Assembly (NCBI GenBank): GCA_900754385.1 | Contig: CAAECP010000166.1 | Coordinates: 1-5,669, forward strand | Direction: 5' to 3' | Source of the DNA: an uncultured Collinsella sp. | Lineage (GTDB): Bacteria; Actinomycetota; Coriobacteriia; Coriobacteriales; Coriobacteriaceae | Length of the DNA: 5,669 nt | Part shown: positions 1 to 5,058 of the stretch, one piece after another | How positions within the stretch are numbered: the stretch's first letter is position 1 | Layout: each line of letters opens with the position of its first letter | Notes under the pieces: model-generated | Seen by the model: the letters and a program-made list of their open reading frames with translations, nothing else | The model's database searches: none | What the model was told of the DNA's origin: nothing | Position numbers and translations under genes: made by a program

Positions 1-22
1 TGGACACACGGACTTTTGCCAT
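1..22 (-). CDS. infB: translation initiation factor IF-2, N-terminal start only (partial)
   Basis: Only seven codons and one further base lie in the window, reading MAKVRVS from the ATG at 22-20. That is the characteristic opening of bacterial IF-2 (MAKVRV followed by the IF-2 N-terminal domain). The position directly after nusA matches the conserved rimP-nusA-infB operon. IF-2 is the GTPase that places initiator fMet-tRNA on the 30S subunit and promotes 50S joining. An AGGTGA ribosome binding site stands 6 bases upstream. The call rests on a seven-residue match plus gene order, so it is probable rather than proven; the rest of the gene lies beyond the left edge. Confidence 0.8.
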
Positions 23-28
23 ATGACT

Positions 29-34
29 TCACCT
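29..34 (-). promoter_or_regulatory. ribosome binding site of infB
   Basis: AGGTGA on the minus strand, 6 bases before the ATG at 22-20. It supports that ATG as the infB start even though almost all of the gene is outside the window. Confidence 0.6.
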
Positions 35-43
35 ACCCTTTCT

Positions 44-58
44 GGCACCTTGGGTGCC
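44..58 (-). other. small hairpin just upstream of the infB ribosome binding site
   Basis: GGCACC (44-49) and GGTGCC (53-58) form a perfect 6-bp stem with a 3-base loop. It ends 9 bases from the infB ribosome binding site. There is no T-tract after it on the minus strand, so it is not an intrinsic terminator. It could affect infB translation or mRNA stability, or have no role. Confidence 0.45.
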
Positions 59-83
59 TAGAGACTGAACGAGCGTGGGAGAT

Positions 84-104
84 GCGCCGGGACCCGCCCG
101 GCGC
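84..104 (-). other. GC-rich hairpin in the nusA-infB spacer
   Basis: GCGCCGGG (84-91) and CCCGGCGC (97-104) form a perfect 8-bp GC stem with a 5-base loop, starting 10 bases after the nusA stop codon. No run of T follows on the minus strand (the next bases are ATCTCCC), so it is a poor intrinsic terminator. A pause, an RNA processing site or a 3'-end stabiliser between nusA and infB would fit, but this is inference. Confidence 0.5.
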
Positions 105-113
105 GACCGCGCG

Positions 114-1358
114 CTAGATCAGGTCCTCCGCATCATCGAAGGCGTCGGTGTCGTGGACACCGCAGAAACGGGAGCCGGGGCGGGCCTGGTTGCGGCACTG
201 AATGCCGTCCTCGGACACGTACTCGCAGCGACGGACGTCGTCGTCCTCGTCACCGATCAGGTCGGCGGCGGGCTCCTCGTGAACGGGGACGTTCTTGAGG
301 ATGTCGGCGGCAAGGGTCTCGGACTTGATGTCGATGTGCCAGCCAGTCAGACGGGCGGCGAGGCGGGCATTCTGGCCCTCCTTGCCGATGGCGAGGGACA
401 GCTGGTCATCGGGCACGATGACGCCGGCGTAGGCCTTCTCCTCGTCGATAAGGACACGGGTGACCTTGGCAGGCGACAGGGCGTTGGCGACGTAGACGGC
501 CGGATCGGCATCCCACAGGATGACGTCGACGCGCTCGCCACGGAGCTCGCCCACGACGGCGCGAACACGGCTGCCCTTAGGGCCGACGCAGGCGCCCACG
601 GGATCCAGGCGATCGTCGAGCGAGTGGACGGCGACCTTAGAGCGCTGACCGGGCTCGCGGGCGATCGACTTGATCTGGACGGTGCCCTCATAGATCTCGG
701 GCACCTCCTGCTCAAACAGACGACGCATGAGCTCGGGGTGGGTACGGGAGATGACAATCGGCGGACGGCTGTGCTCGCCACGGACCGGCTGCAGGTTGGA
801 GTTGGGGTCGCGAACGTCGATGATCACGGCCTTGATATGCTGGTTGTGCAGGTAGCGCTCGCCCATCGGACGCTCGTTGCGCTCGTTCTCGTAACGGCGC
901 TGGTCGAAGTGCGGAAGCTCGGCCTCGACGCCCTCGCGAATCTTGACGATCGTGAAGTCGGGCGTGGACTGCAGCACGGTACCGCTGATGAGGTCACCGA
1001 TGCGGCCGGAGAACTCCTCGTAGATCTGCTCGCGGGCGGAGTTGCGTACGATGGCGTTGATCTCGGCCTTGGCGTGCTGGGCGGCGATACGGCTCGTGTT
1101 CTTAGGAGTGACGTCGATCTCCTCGAACTCGGTGAAGTTGCCCTCCTCGTCCATGGAATCGTCGATCGGCTCCAGACGGTAGACGTAGATCTTGCCGGTG
1201 GTGCGGTCGATGGTCACCTTGGCGCCCCACTCAAGATGCAGGATCTCGGCATAGCTCTTGGCGAGCGACTGCTCCAGGCGGTCGATCAGGTAGAGCTGGT
1301 CGATGTGCTTCTCCTGGCAAAGCTCCATCAGGGCGGACATCATGTCGGATGCTGCCAT
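114..1358 (-). CDS. nusA: transcription termination/antitermination factor NusA with Cys/His tail
   Basis: 414-residue NusA, the cytoplasmic factor that binds RNA polymerase and nascent RNA and controls pausing, intrinsic termination and antitermination. Domains in order: N-terminal RNAP-binding domain about 1-115; S1 domain about 118-195 (from [11 protein letters not shown]); KH1 about 205-282 with the loop VGPKGSRV at 258-265; KH2 about 285-347 with AIGKEGQN at 323-330. I chose the ATG at 1358 because AAGGA lies 7 bases upstream and the protein then begins MAASDMM. The frame extends to an ATG at 1391, but that start lies inside rimP and has no ribosome binding site. rimP ends one base upstream, so the two genes are probably translationally coupled. 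Residues 348-414 are an unusual extension: an acidic linker, then Cys378, Cys388, Cys399 and His402 (C-x9-C-x10-C-x2-H), a plausible zinc site. Such a tail is not part of the usual Gram-positive NusA of about 350-370 residues. The identity is secure; the tail's function is unknown. Confidence 0.97.
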   Translation of the reverse strand: MAASDMMSALMELCQEKHIDQLYLIDRLEQSLAKSYAEILHLEWGAKVTIDRTTGKIYVYRLEPIDDSMDEEGNFTEFEEIDVTPKNTSRIAAQHAKAEINAIVRNSAREQIYEEFSGRIGDLISGTVLQSTPDFTIVKIREGVEAELPHFDQRRYENERNERPMGERYLHNQHIKAVIIDVRDPNSNLQPVRGEHSRPPIVISRTHPELMRRLFEQEVPEIYEGTVQIKSIAREPGQRSKVAVHSLDDRLDPVGACVGPKGSRVRAVVGELRGERVDVILWDADPAVYVANALSPAKVTRVLIDEEKAYAGVIVPDDQLSLAIGKEGQNARLAARLTGWHIDIKSETLAADILKNVPVHEEPAADLIGDEDDDVRRCEYVSEDGIQCRNQARPGSRFCGVHDTDAFDDAEDLI

Positions 1359-1359
1359 C

Positions 1360-1854
1360 TTACTTTCCTTCCTTCGCGGGCTTGAAGTCATAGGTGGGCT
1401 TCAACTTGCACTTTTTAACATCAGAGAAATCGAGGGTGACGGACTCGCCATCCTCGAGCTCGAGGGTCACGTTCGTCTCAGTGGCGGCGGCAATCTTACC
1501 GGCGTACTTGCGACGTCCCTCGGTAGCGGTGGAGGTGAGCTCGCAGTTCTCGCCCACAAAGCGGGCAAAGTCACGCGGGCGGCGCAGCGGGCGCGCCATG
1601 CCCGGGCTCGACACCTCGAGCGTATAGCTCGAAGAGATGGGGTCGAGCTCCTCAATCACATCGCCGACCCACTTGGTGTTGGCCGTGACGTCGTTGAGCG
1701 ACAGGCTCTGACCCTCGGCACCCTCGATACGCACACGCACGCAGGGGGCCTTGGTGGCACCCACGAGCTCAACATCGACGATGTCGACATCGTGCTGGGG
1801 AGCAACGGCCTCGAGCGCGTCGATGATCGCCTGCTCGGTCTTGGTCTTGACCAT
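1360..1854 (-). CDS. rimP: ribosome maturation factor RimP
   Basis: 164-residue RimP (YhbC/YlxS family), a cytoplasmic factor for late 30S subunit assembly. The family signature is clear at residues 79-90 (LEVSSPGMARPL), followed by the RRPRDFARFVG segment at 91-101 that closes the N-terminal alpha/beta domain. The remaining ~60 residues match the SH3-like C-terminal domain, including LELEDGESVTLDFSDVKK, and end in a lysine-rich tail. The length is close to the family's usual 150-160. The start at 1854 is preceded at 6 bases by a perfect GGAGGT, so the 60 further in-frame residues upstream, which cross the terminator and promoter, are not coding. The stop codon is one base from the nusA start. 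rimP is the first gene of the operon and follows a short leader that is mostly an intrinsic terminator. Confidence 0.96.
   Translation of the reverse strand: MVKTKTEQAIIDALEAVAPQHDVDIVDVELVGATKAPCVRVRIEGAEGQSLSLNDVTANTKWVGDVIEELDPISSSYTLEVSSPGMARPLRRPRDFARFVGENCELTSTATEGRRKYAGKIAAATETNVTLELEDGESVTLDFSDVKKCKLKPTYDFKPAKEGK
1366..1370 (-). promoter_or_regulatory. ribosome binding site that fixes the nusA start
   Basis: AAGGA, within a longer purine run on the minus strand, lies 7 bases upstream of the ATG at 1358-1356. It sits inside the last codons of rimP. It decides in favour of this ATG over the in-frame one at 1391. Confidence 0.75.
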
Positions 1855-1860
1855 TGCGGC

Positions 1861-1866
1861 ACCTCC
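1861..1866 (-). promoter_or_regulatory. ribosome binding site of rimP
   Basis: GGAGGT on the minus strand, 6 bases before the ATG at 1854. It lies only 8 bases after the T-run of the leader terminator. Transcripts stopped at that terminator would lack it, and read-through transcripts would carry it. Confidence 0.85.
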
Positions 1867-1874
1867 ATCCATAC

Positions 1875-1907
1875 AAAAAAGAAGCGGGGCCGAAACCCCA
1901 CTTCTTT
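1875..1907 (-). terminator. intrinsic terminator/attenuator in the rimP-nusA leader
   Basis: On the minus strand AAAGAAG-T-GGGG (1907-1896) pairs with CCCC-G-CTTCTTT (1889-1878). This is a 12-bp stem including one G-T wobble, with loop TTTCGG (1895-1890), and it runs into six T residues (1880-1875). It is a textbook intrinsic terminator. It lies downstream of the candidate promoter at 1933-1961 and upstream of the rimP ribosome binding site, and no gene sits between promoter and hairpin. leuS already has its own terminator at 2047-2087. The simplest reading is a transcription attenuator for rimP-nusA-infB. The alternative is that it ends an unrecognised small RNA or serves as a second stop for leuS read-through. 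Confidence 0.85.
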
Positions 1908-1932
1908 CAATTACAACTTCATTTGCAAGCAA

Positions 1933-1961
1933 ACTATACCAATACCTGCGCAAACGTGCAA
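1933..1961 (-). promoter_or_regulatory. promoter of the rimP-nusA-infB operon
   Basis: Minus-strand -35 TTGCAC (1961-1956), a 17-base spacer and -10 TATAGT (1938-1933). The TG at 1941-1940 gives an extended -10 (TGGTATAGT). It matches the housekeeping sigma consensus well. The predicted start is near G1926, giving a ~72-nt leader to the rimP ATG. It lies in the intergenic region after the leuS terminator. Confidence 0.7.
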
Positions 1962-2046
1962 CCACAACACAAACCCGCAGGTCAGCGTGAGCACAGGTTC
2001 TCCACAAGAAATGGATAATTGGGTGTTGTCGCAAGTATCCATAACC

Positions 2047-2087
2047 AAAAAGAGGGGCGACTCCCTGCGAAATCGTCCCTCGCTTTT
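2047..2087 (-). terminator. intrinsic terminator of leuS
   Basis: On the minus strand GAGGG (2081-2077) pairs with CCCTC (2056-2052), extended inward by CGA/TCG after one mismatch. A tract of five T (2051-2047) follows, and an A-run (2086-2083) precedes it and can add A-T pairs. It begins about 25 bases after the leuS stop. The stem is shorter than that of the rimP leader terminator, with a large loop, but the position and T-tract fit. Confidence 0.7.
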
Positions 2088-2111
2088 ACATGTCAGCAAT
2101 GCACGCAGCGC

Positions 2112-4688
2112 TTACTTGACCACCAGATTAACCAGCTTGCCAGGCACGCAGATGGCCTTGACGACCGTCTTGCCCTCAAGCCACTTGGCAACGGCTTCCT
2201 CAGCGGCAGCCTGCATCTCCTCGTTGGAGGCGTCGCGAGCGACGTCGATGCGGCCACGGACCTTGCCGAGTACCTGTACGACGATCTGCACCGTGTCCTC
2301 GATGGACTCGGCCAGGTCGAACTCTGGCCAGGCGGCGGTGTAGGCATTGCCCTCGCAGCCGAGTGCCTCGTGCCACAGCTCGTCGGCCCAGAACGGGCAG
2401 ATGGGGGCAAGGACGCTTACGATGTCCTTGGCCACGCCGTAGCACAGGGCCTTGTCGCGGTCAGCGCCCTCGGTGGCGTTGAGGTAGGCGCTCGCCGCGT
2501 TGACGAGCTCCATGACAGCCGAGATCGCGGTGTTGAACTGGCCGCGGTCGAAGTCCTCGGTGCACTTGGCAATGGTGCGATGACGCTCGCGATAAAGCTT
2601 CATCGCGACCTCGTCGAGAGCGGACTTGTCGAAGGCCACGTTGGCGTCGCCGGACTGGACGAGCTGCCACACGATACGCCAGGCGCGCTTAATGAAGCGG
2701 TTAGCGCCCTCGACGGCCTTGGGATCCCAGTCGAAGTCCTTCTCGGGCGGAGCGATAAACAGGATCGCCAGACGCATGGTGTCGGCACCGTAGGGCTCGA
2801 TGACCGAGCTCGGGGGCACGACGTTGCCCTTGGACTTGGACATGGTGTCGCCGTTCTCGTCCTTAACCATGCCCTGGCACAGCAGGTTAGTGAAGGGCTC
2901 GTCAACGCTCAGCAGGCCCAGGTCGCGCAGCGCCTTGGTAAAGAAGCGGCTGTAGAGCAGGTGCAAAATGGCGTGCTCGATGCCGCCGATGTAGTTATCG
3001 ACGGGCATCCAACGGTCGGCCGCCTCGCGGGAGAAGGGCAGCTCGGTGTTGTGCGGGTCGGTATAGCGCAGGTAATACCAGCTGGAGCAGGTGAAGGTGT
3101 CCATGGTATCAGTCTCACGCTTGGCCGGGCGACCGCAGACCGGGCAGGTGGTCTCGTAGAACTCCTTGCACTCGGCGAGGGTCTCGCCGGCGCCCAGGTC
3201 CAGGTTCTCGGGCAGCGTCACCGGCAGCTGGTCCTCGGGCACGGGCACGATGCCGCAGTGCTCGCAGTGGATGGCCGGGATGGGGTTGCCCCAGTAGCGC
3301 TGGCGACTGATGAGCCAGTCGCGCAGACGGAACTCGACCTTGCGACGGCCGCAGCCCATGGCCTCAAGATCGGCCACGATCGCAGCCTCGCCCTCGGAGT
3401 GCTTGCCGCCGCGCATGCCGGTGTACTTGCCGGACTGGACGAGCGTACCCTCGGCAGCGTGGGCGCAATCCCAGTCGACGGTCTCGGCATGGAAGGTATC
3501 GATGGTCTCGCCGCTGGCCTCGACGGCAGCGCGGTCGTCATCGTCCAGGATGATCGGCACGATCGGCAGGTCGTACTTGCGGGCAAACTCAAAGTCGCGC
3601 TGGTCGCCACAGGGAACGGCCATGACGGCGCCGGTACCGTAGTCGGCAACGACATAATCGGCAACCCACACGGGGACCTTCTCGCCGTTCACGGGGTTCA
3701 CCACGTAGCGGCCGGTAAAAGCGCCGTGCTTCTCGATGGTGCCCTGGGCACGCTCGACGGCAGAGATATGCTTGGAGTCCTCGACGATCTTGGTCACGGC
3801 CTCCTCGTACTCCGTGCCCTCGACGAGCTCGTGCAGACGGGCGTACTCGGGAGCCAGGACAAAGAAGGAAACACCAAAGAGCGTATCGGCACGCGTGGTG
3901 AAGACGGTGATCTTACCCTCGTCGCCCTCGATGGGCTCGCCATCCTTGTCGCATAGGGTAAAGTCGACCTCGGCGCCCTCGGAGCGACCGATCCAGTTGG
4001 CCTGCATCTGCTTGACGCGCTCGGGCCAGCCGGGGAGCTTCTCCAGGTCGTCGAGCAGCTCCTGGGAGTACTCGGTAATCTTGAAGTACCACTGCTCAAG
4101 GTCGCGCTTCTCGGGCTCGGTGCCGCAGCGCCAGCACTTGCCCTCGGTAACCTGCTCGTTAGCCAGAACGGTCTTACAGGTGGGGCACCAGTTGACCGGG
4201 TTCTTCTTACGGTAGACCAGGCCCTTTTCCCACAGCTTCTCAAAGATCCACTGGCCCCAGCGGTAATAGTCGGGGCTGCAGGTCTTGACCATGCGATCCA
4301 GATCGTAGGAGAAGCCCATGCGCTTCATCGTGGCGAGTGCCTGATCCATGTTCTTATACGTCCAGGCGGCAGCCTGCGTGTTGTGCTTGATGGCGGCGTT
4401 CTCGGCAGGCAGACCAAAGGCATCGAAGCCGATGGGGTGCAGCACGTCGTAGCCGCGCATGCGGGCCTGACGGGCCATGGCATCGCCGATGGTATAGTTG
4501 CGCGCGTGACCCATGTGCAGGTCGCCCGACGGATACGGGAACATCTCGAGCACGTACTTCTTGGGCTTACTGTCGTCGGTGTCAACGGCAAAGAGGTTGG
4601 AGTCCTCCCAGGCCTTCATCCACCGGGACTCGATGGCCTGCGCGTCGTAGGCAGGGATCTCGTCCTTATGATCTGTGCAATCGCACAT
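2112..4688 (-). CDS. leuS: leucyl-tRNA synthetase
   Basis: 858-residue class I LeuRS of bacterial type; it attaches leucine to tRNA-Leu in the cytoplasm and hydrolyses mischarged tRNA. HIGH motif HMGH at 58-61. Zinc-ribbon cysteines 168/171 and 185/188, with a second CxxC pair set at 475/478 and 515/518. The CP1 editing domain spans about 240-430, with the threonine-rich [12 protein letters not shown] (261-272; Thr269 should correspond to the E. coli gatekeeper Thr252) and [15 protein letters not shown] (351-365), whose Asp is the usual amino-group contact. [12 protein letters not shown] follows at 536-547, then the KMSKS loop, here TMSKS at 615-619 with the catalytic second Lys (618) kept. 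The anticodon-binding helical domain is about 670-790 and the C-terminal tRNA-binding domain runs to [15 protein letters not shown] lies 5 bases before the ATG. Length and domain order are normal and no frame disruption is seen. It appears to be a separate unit between hairpin-rich gaps. Confidence 0.98.
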   Translation of the reverse strand: MCDCTDHKDEIPAYDAQAIESRWMKAWEDSNLFAVDTDDSKPKKYVLEMFPYPSGDLHMGHARNYTIGDAMARQARMRGYDVLHPIGFDAFGLPAENAAIKHNTQAAAWTYKNMDQALATMKRMGFSYDLDRMVKTCSPDYYRWGQWIFEKLWEKGLVYRKKNPVNWCPTCKTVLANEQVTEGKCWRCGTEPEKRDLEQWYFKITEYSQELLDDLEKLPGWPERVKQMQANWIGRSEGAEVDFTLCDKDGEPIEGDEGKITVFTTRADTLFGVSFFVLAPEYARLHELVEGTEYEEAVTKIVEDSKHISAVERAQGTIEKHGAFTGRYVVNPVNGEKVPVWVADYVVADYGTGAVMAVPCGDQRDFEFARKYDLPIVPIILDDDDRAAVEASGETIDTFHAETVDWDCAHAAEGTLVQSGKYTGMRGGKHSEGEAAIVADLEAMGCGRRKVEFRLRDWLISRQRYWGNPIPAIHCEHCGIVPVPEDQLPVTLPENLDLGAGETLAECKEFYETTCPVCGRPAKRETDTMDTFTCSSWYYLRYTDPHNTELPFSREAADRWMPVDNYIGGIEHAILHLLYSRFFTKALRDLGLLSVDEPFTNLLCQGMVKDENGDTMSKSKGNVVPPSSVIEPYGADTMRLAILFIAPPEKDFDWDPKAVEGANRFIKRAWRIVWQLVQSGDANVAFDKSALDEVAMKLYRERHRTIAKCTEDFDRGQFNTAISAVMELVNAASAYLNATEGADRDKALCYGVAKDIVSVLAPICPFWADELWHEALGCEGNAYTAAWPEFDLAESIEDTVQIVVQVLGKVRGRIDVARDASNEEMQAAAEEAVAKWLEGKTVVKAICVPGKLVNLVVK

Positions 4689-4693
4689 ATCAG

Positions 4694-4700
4694 CTCCTTT
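4694..4700 (-). promoter_or_regulatory. ribosome binding site of leuS, touching the leader hairpin
   Basis: AAAGGAG on the minus strand, 5 bases before the ATG at 4688. Its two outermost bases (4699-4700) are also the outer end of the long inverted repeat, so access for the ribosome may depend on how that structure folds. Confidence 0.8.
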
Positions 4701-4839
4701 AATCTTAGCTGGGGTCGGTCGGCTTGGCTTTATTCGCTACTGCGGACAGTCCTGCGCAAGACGAAGAGCACATAAAGTGCTCTTCTTTGCGTGCGGAACT
4801 TGTAGCGAACAAAGCCAAGCCGACCGACCCTAAGGTTAA
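4699..4839 (-). repeat. ~140-base near-perfect inverted repeat forming the leuS leader hairpin
   Basis: The arms 4712-4740 and 4802-4830 are complementary at 28 of 29 positions. The one exception (4732/4810) becomes a G-U pair in minus-strand RNA. The outer segments 4699-4707 and 4831-4839 extend the stem by 9 positions with one mismatch, after a 4-base bulge (4708-4711). Inside the arms is a second hairpin: GAAGAGCAC (4763-4771) with GTGCTCTTC (4777-4785), loop of five bases, backed by CGCAA/TTGCG (4755-4759 / 4787-4791). The structure fills the space between a weak candidate promoter and the leuS ribosome binding site. It has no T-box sequence (no GGTGGNACC-like core) and no good T-tract at its 3' end. 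It may be a regulatory leader or a palindromic (MITE/REP-like) insertion; the sequence alone does not decide. Confidence 0.85.
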
Positions 4840-4847
4840 CTTGACTG

Positions 4848-4856
4848 ATGATAGCA
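4848..4856 (-). promoter_or_regulatory. candidate extended -10 promoter for leuS
   Basis: TGC followed by TATCAT on the minus strand, i.e. an extended -10 element. At 17 bases upstream the -35 position reads GGCATC, a poor match, and lies inside the preceding hairpin. A start near 4841 would put the whole long inverted repeat in the leuS leader (~150 nt). This is a weak prediction, but it is the best minus-strand candidate I see between guaB and leuS. Confidence 0.35.
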
Positions 4857-4864
4857 AATACGAC

Positions 4865-4899
4865 AAGCGAGATGCCTGCGACTTGCAGGCATCTCGCTT
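4865..4899 (-). terminator. 15-bp perfect hairpin, probable transcription terminator after guaB
   Basis: Arms 4865-4879 and 4885-4899 are perfectly complementary over 15 bp (AAGCGAGATGCCTGC and its complement) with a 5-base loop. On the minus strand the tail is TTGTCGTATTT, a broken T-tract; on the plus strand it is TTTATCT. It could stop guaB transcription or act in both directions. Stem perfection favours a real terminator; the tail quality is mediocre. Confidence 0.6.
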
Positions 4900-4904
4900 T
4901 ATCT

Positions 4905-4935
4905 AAATAACGTGGTTGTGAATCAACCGCTATTT
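4905..4935 (-). other. hairpin between guaB and leuS, possible weak terminator
   Basis: GGTTG (4914-4918) pairs with CAACC (4924-4928) around a 5-base loop, extended by a wobble and a G-C pair and then AAATA (4905-4909) with TATTT (4931-4935). The flanking A/T arms give T-rich tails in both directions. It may contribute to termination; I see no other role. Confidence 0.45.
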
Positions 4936-4938
4936 GTT

Positions 4939-4963
4939 ACCCGCCCAAGCATGGTCGGGTTTT
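4939..4963 (+). terminator. plus-strand terminator-like hairpin
   Basis: ACCCG (4939-4943) pairs with CGGGT (4956-4960) and, past one mismatch, CCA (4945-4947) pairs with TGG (4952-4954) around AGCA. TTTT follows on the plus strand. No plus-strand gene is visible upstream, so either it acts on antisense transcription or it is part of the adjacent palindromic element. CCCAAGCA (4944-4951) can alternatively pair with TGCTTGGG (5043-5050). Confidence 0.35.
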
Positions 4964-5053
4964 CCAAGTGCCGCAGATTGCCGTGAAAGAGGAGCGACGC
5001 GTACTTTGGTACGCGAGCGACGGTTTGAACGGCAAGGTGCGGTGCTTGGGAAA
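4960..5053. repeat. ~94-base intergenic palindromic element adjoining the guaB stop
   Basis: The arms 4960-4984 and 5029-5053 are complementary at 20 of 25 positions (core TTGCCGT/ACGGCAA and CCGCA/TGCGG). The centre is a perfect 7-bp hairpin, CGCGTAC (4998-5004) with GTACGCG (5009-5015) and loop TTTG. Between the outer and central stems the two sides carry the same 8-mer GAGCGACG as a direct repeat (4992-4999, 5015-5022) rather than complements. The element ends 5 bases past the guaB stop codon. The modular layout looks like a dispersed REP/BIME-type repeat, but only one copy is in the window, so dispersal is inference. It holds no credible gene. Confidence 0.65.
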
Positions 5054-5058
5054 GCCGC

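Noticed and set aside
75..1385. Long plus-strand open frame (436 codons) opposite nusA
   Set aside because: It is an exact antisense shadow of nusA with low-complexity, Val/Leu/Gly/Asp-rich content and no ribosome binding site. nusA on the other strand has clear domains.
1911..1922. Three-codon ORF (ATG AAG TTG TAA) at the start of the rimP leader
   Set aside because: It would start about 4 bases from the predicted transcription start with no ribosome binding site. This short a frame is expected by chance.
1360..2034. N-terminally extended RimP (224 residues, starting at 2034)
   Set aside because: The extension crosses the promoter and terminator and shows no RimP similarity. GGAGGT at 1861-1866 marks the ATG at 1854.
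2019..3956. Long plus-strand open frame (645 codons) opposite leuS
   Set aside because: An antisense shadow of leuS caused by high-GC codon bias. It starts inside the intergenic terminator region and has no recognisable domain.
4763..4785. Inner hairpin of the leuS leader as an intrinsic terminator
   Set aside because: The stem is good, but the following bases on the minus strand (GTCTTGCG) lack a T-run and are themselves paired in the larger stem. On the plus strand the short TTCTTT tail has no gene to terminate.
4689..4860. T-box riboswitch upstream of leuS
   Set aside because: The leader lacks the conserved T-box core (GGTGGNACC-like bulge sequence) and a terminator/antiterminator pair; it is dominated by one long closed hairpin.
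4724..4906. 60-codon plus-strand frame across the leuS leader repeat
   Set aside because: It runs through both arms of the inverted repeat and the next hairpin, giving no protein-like sequence; no ribosome binding site or promoter supports it.
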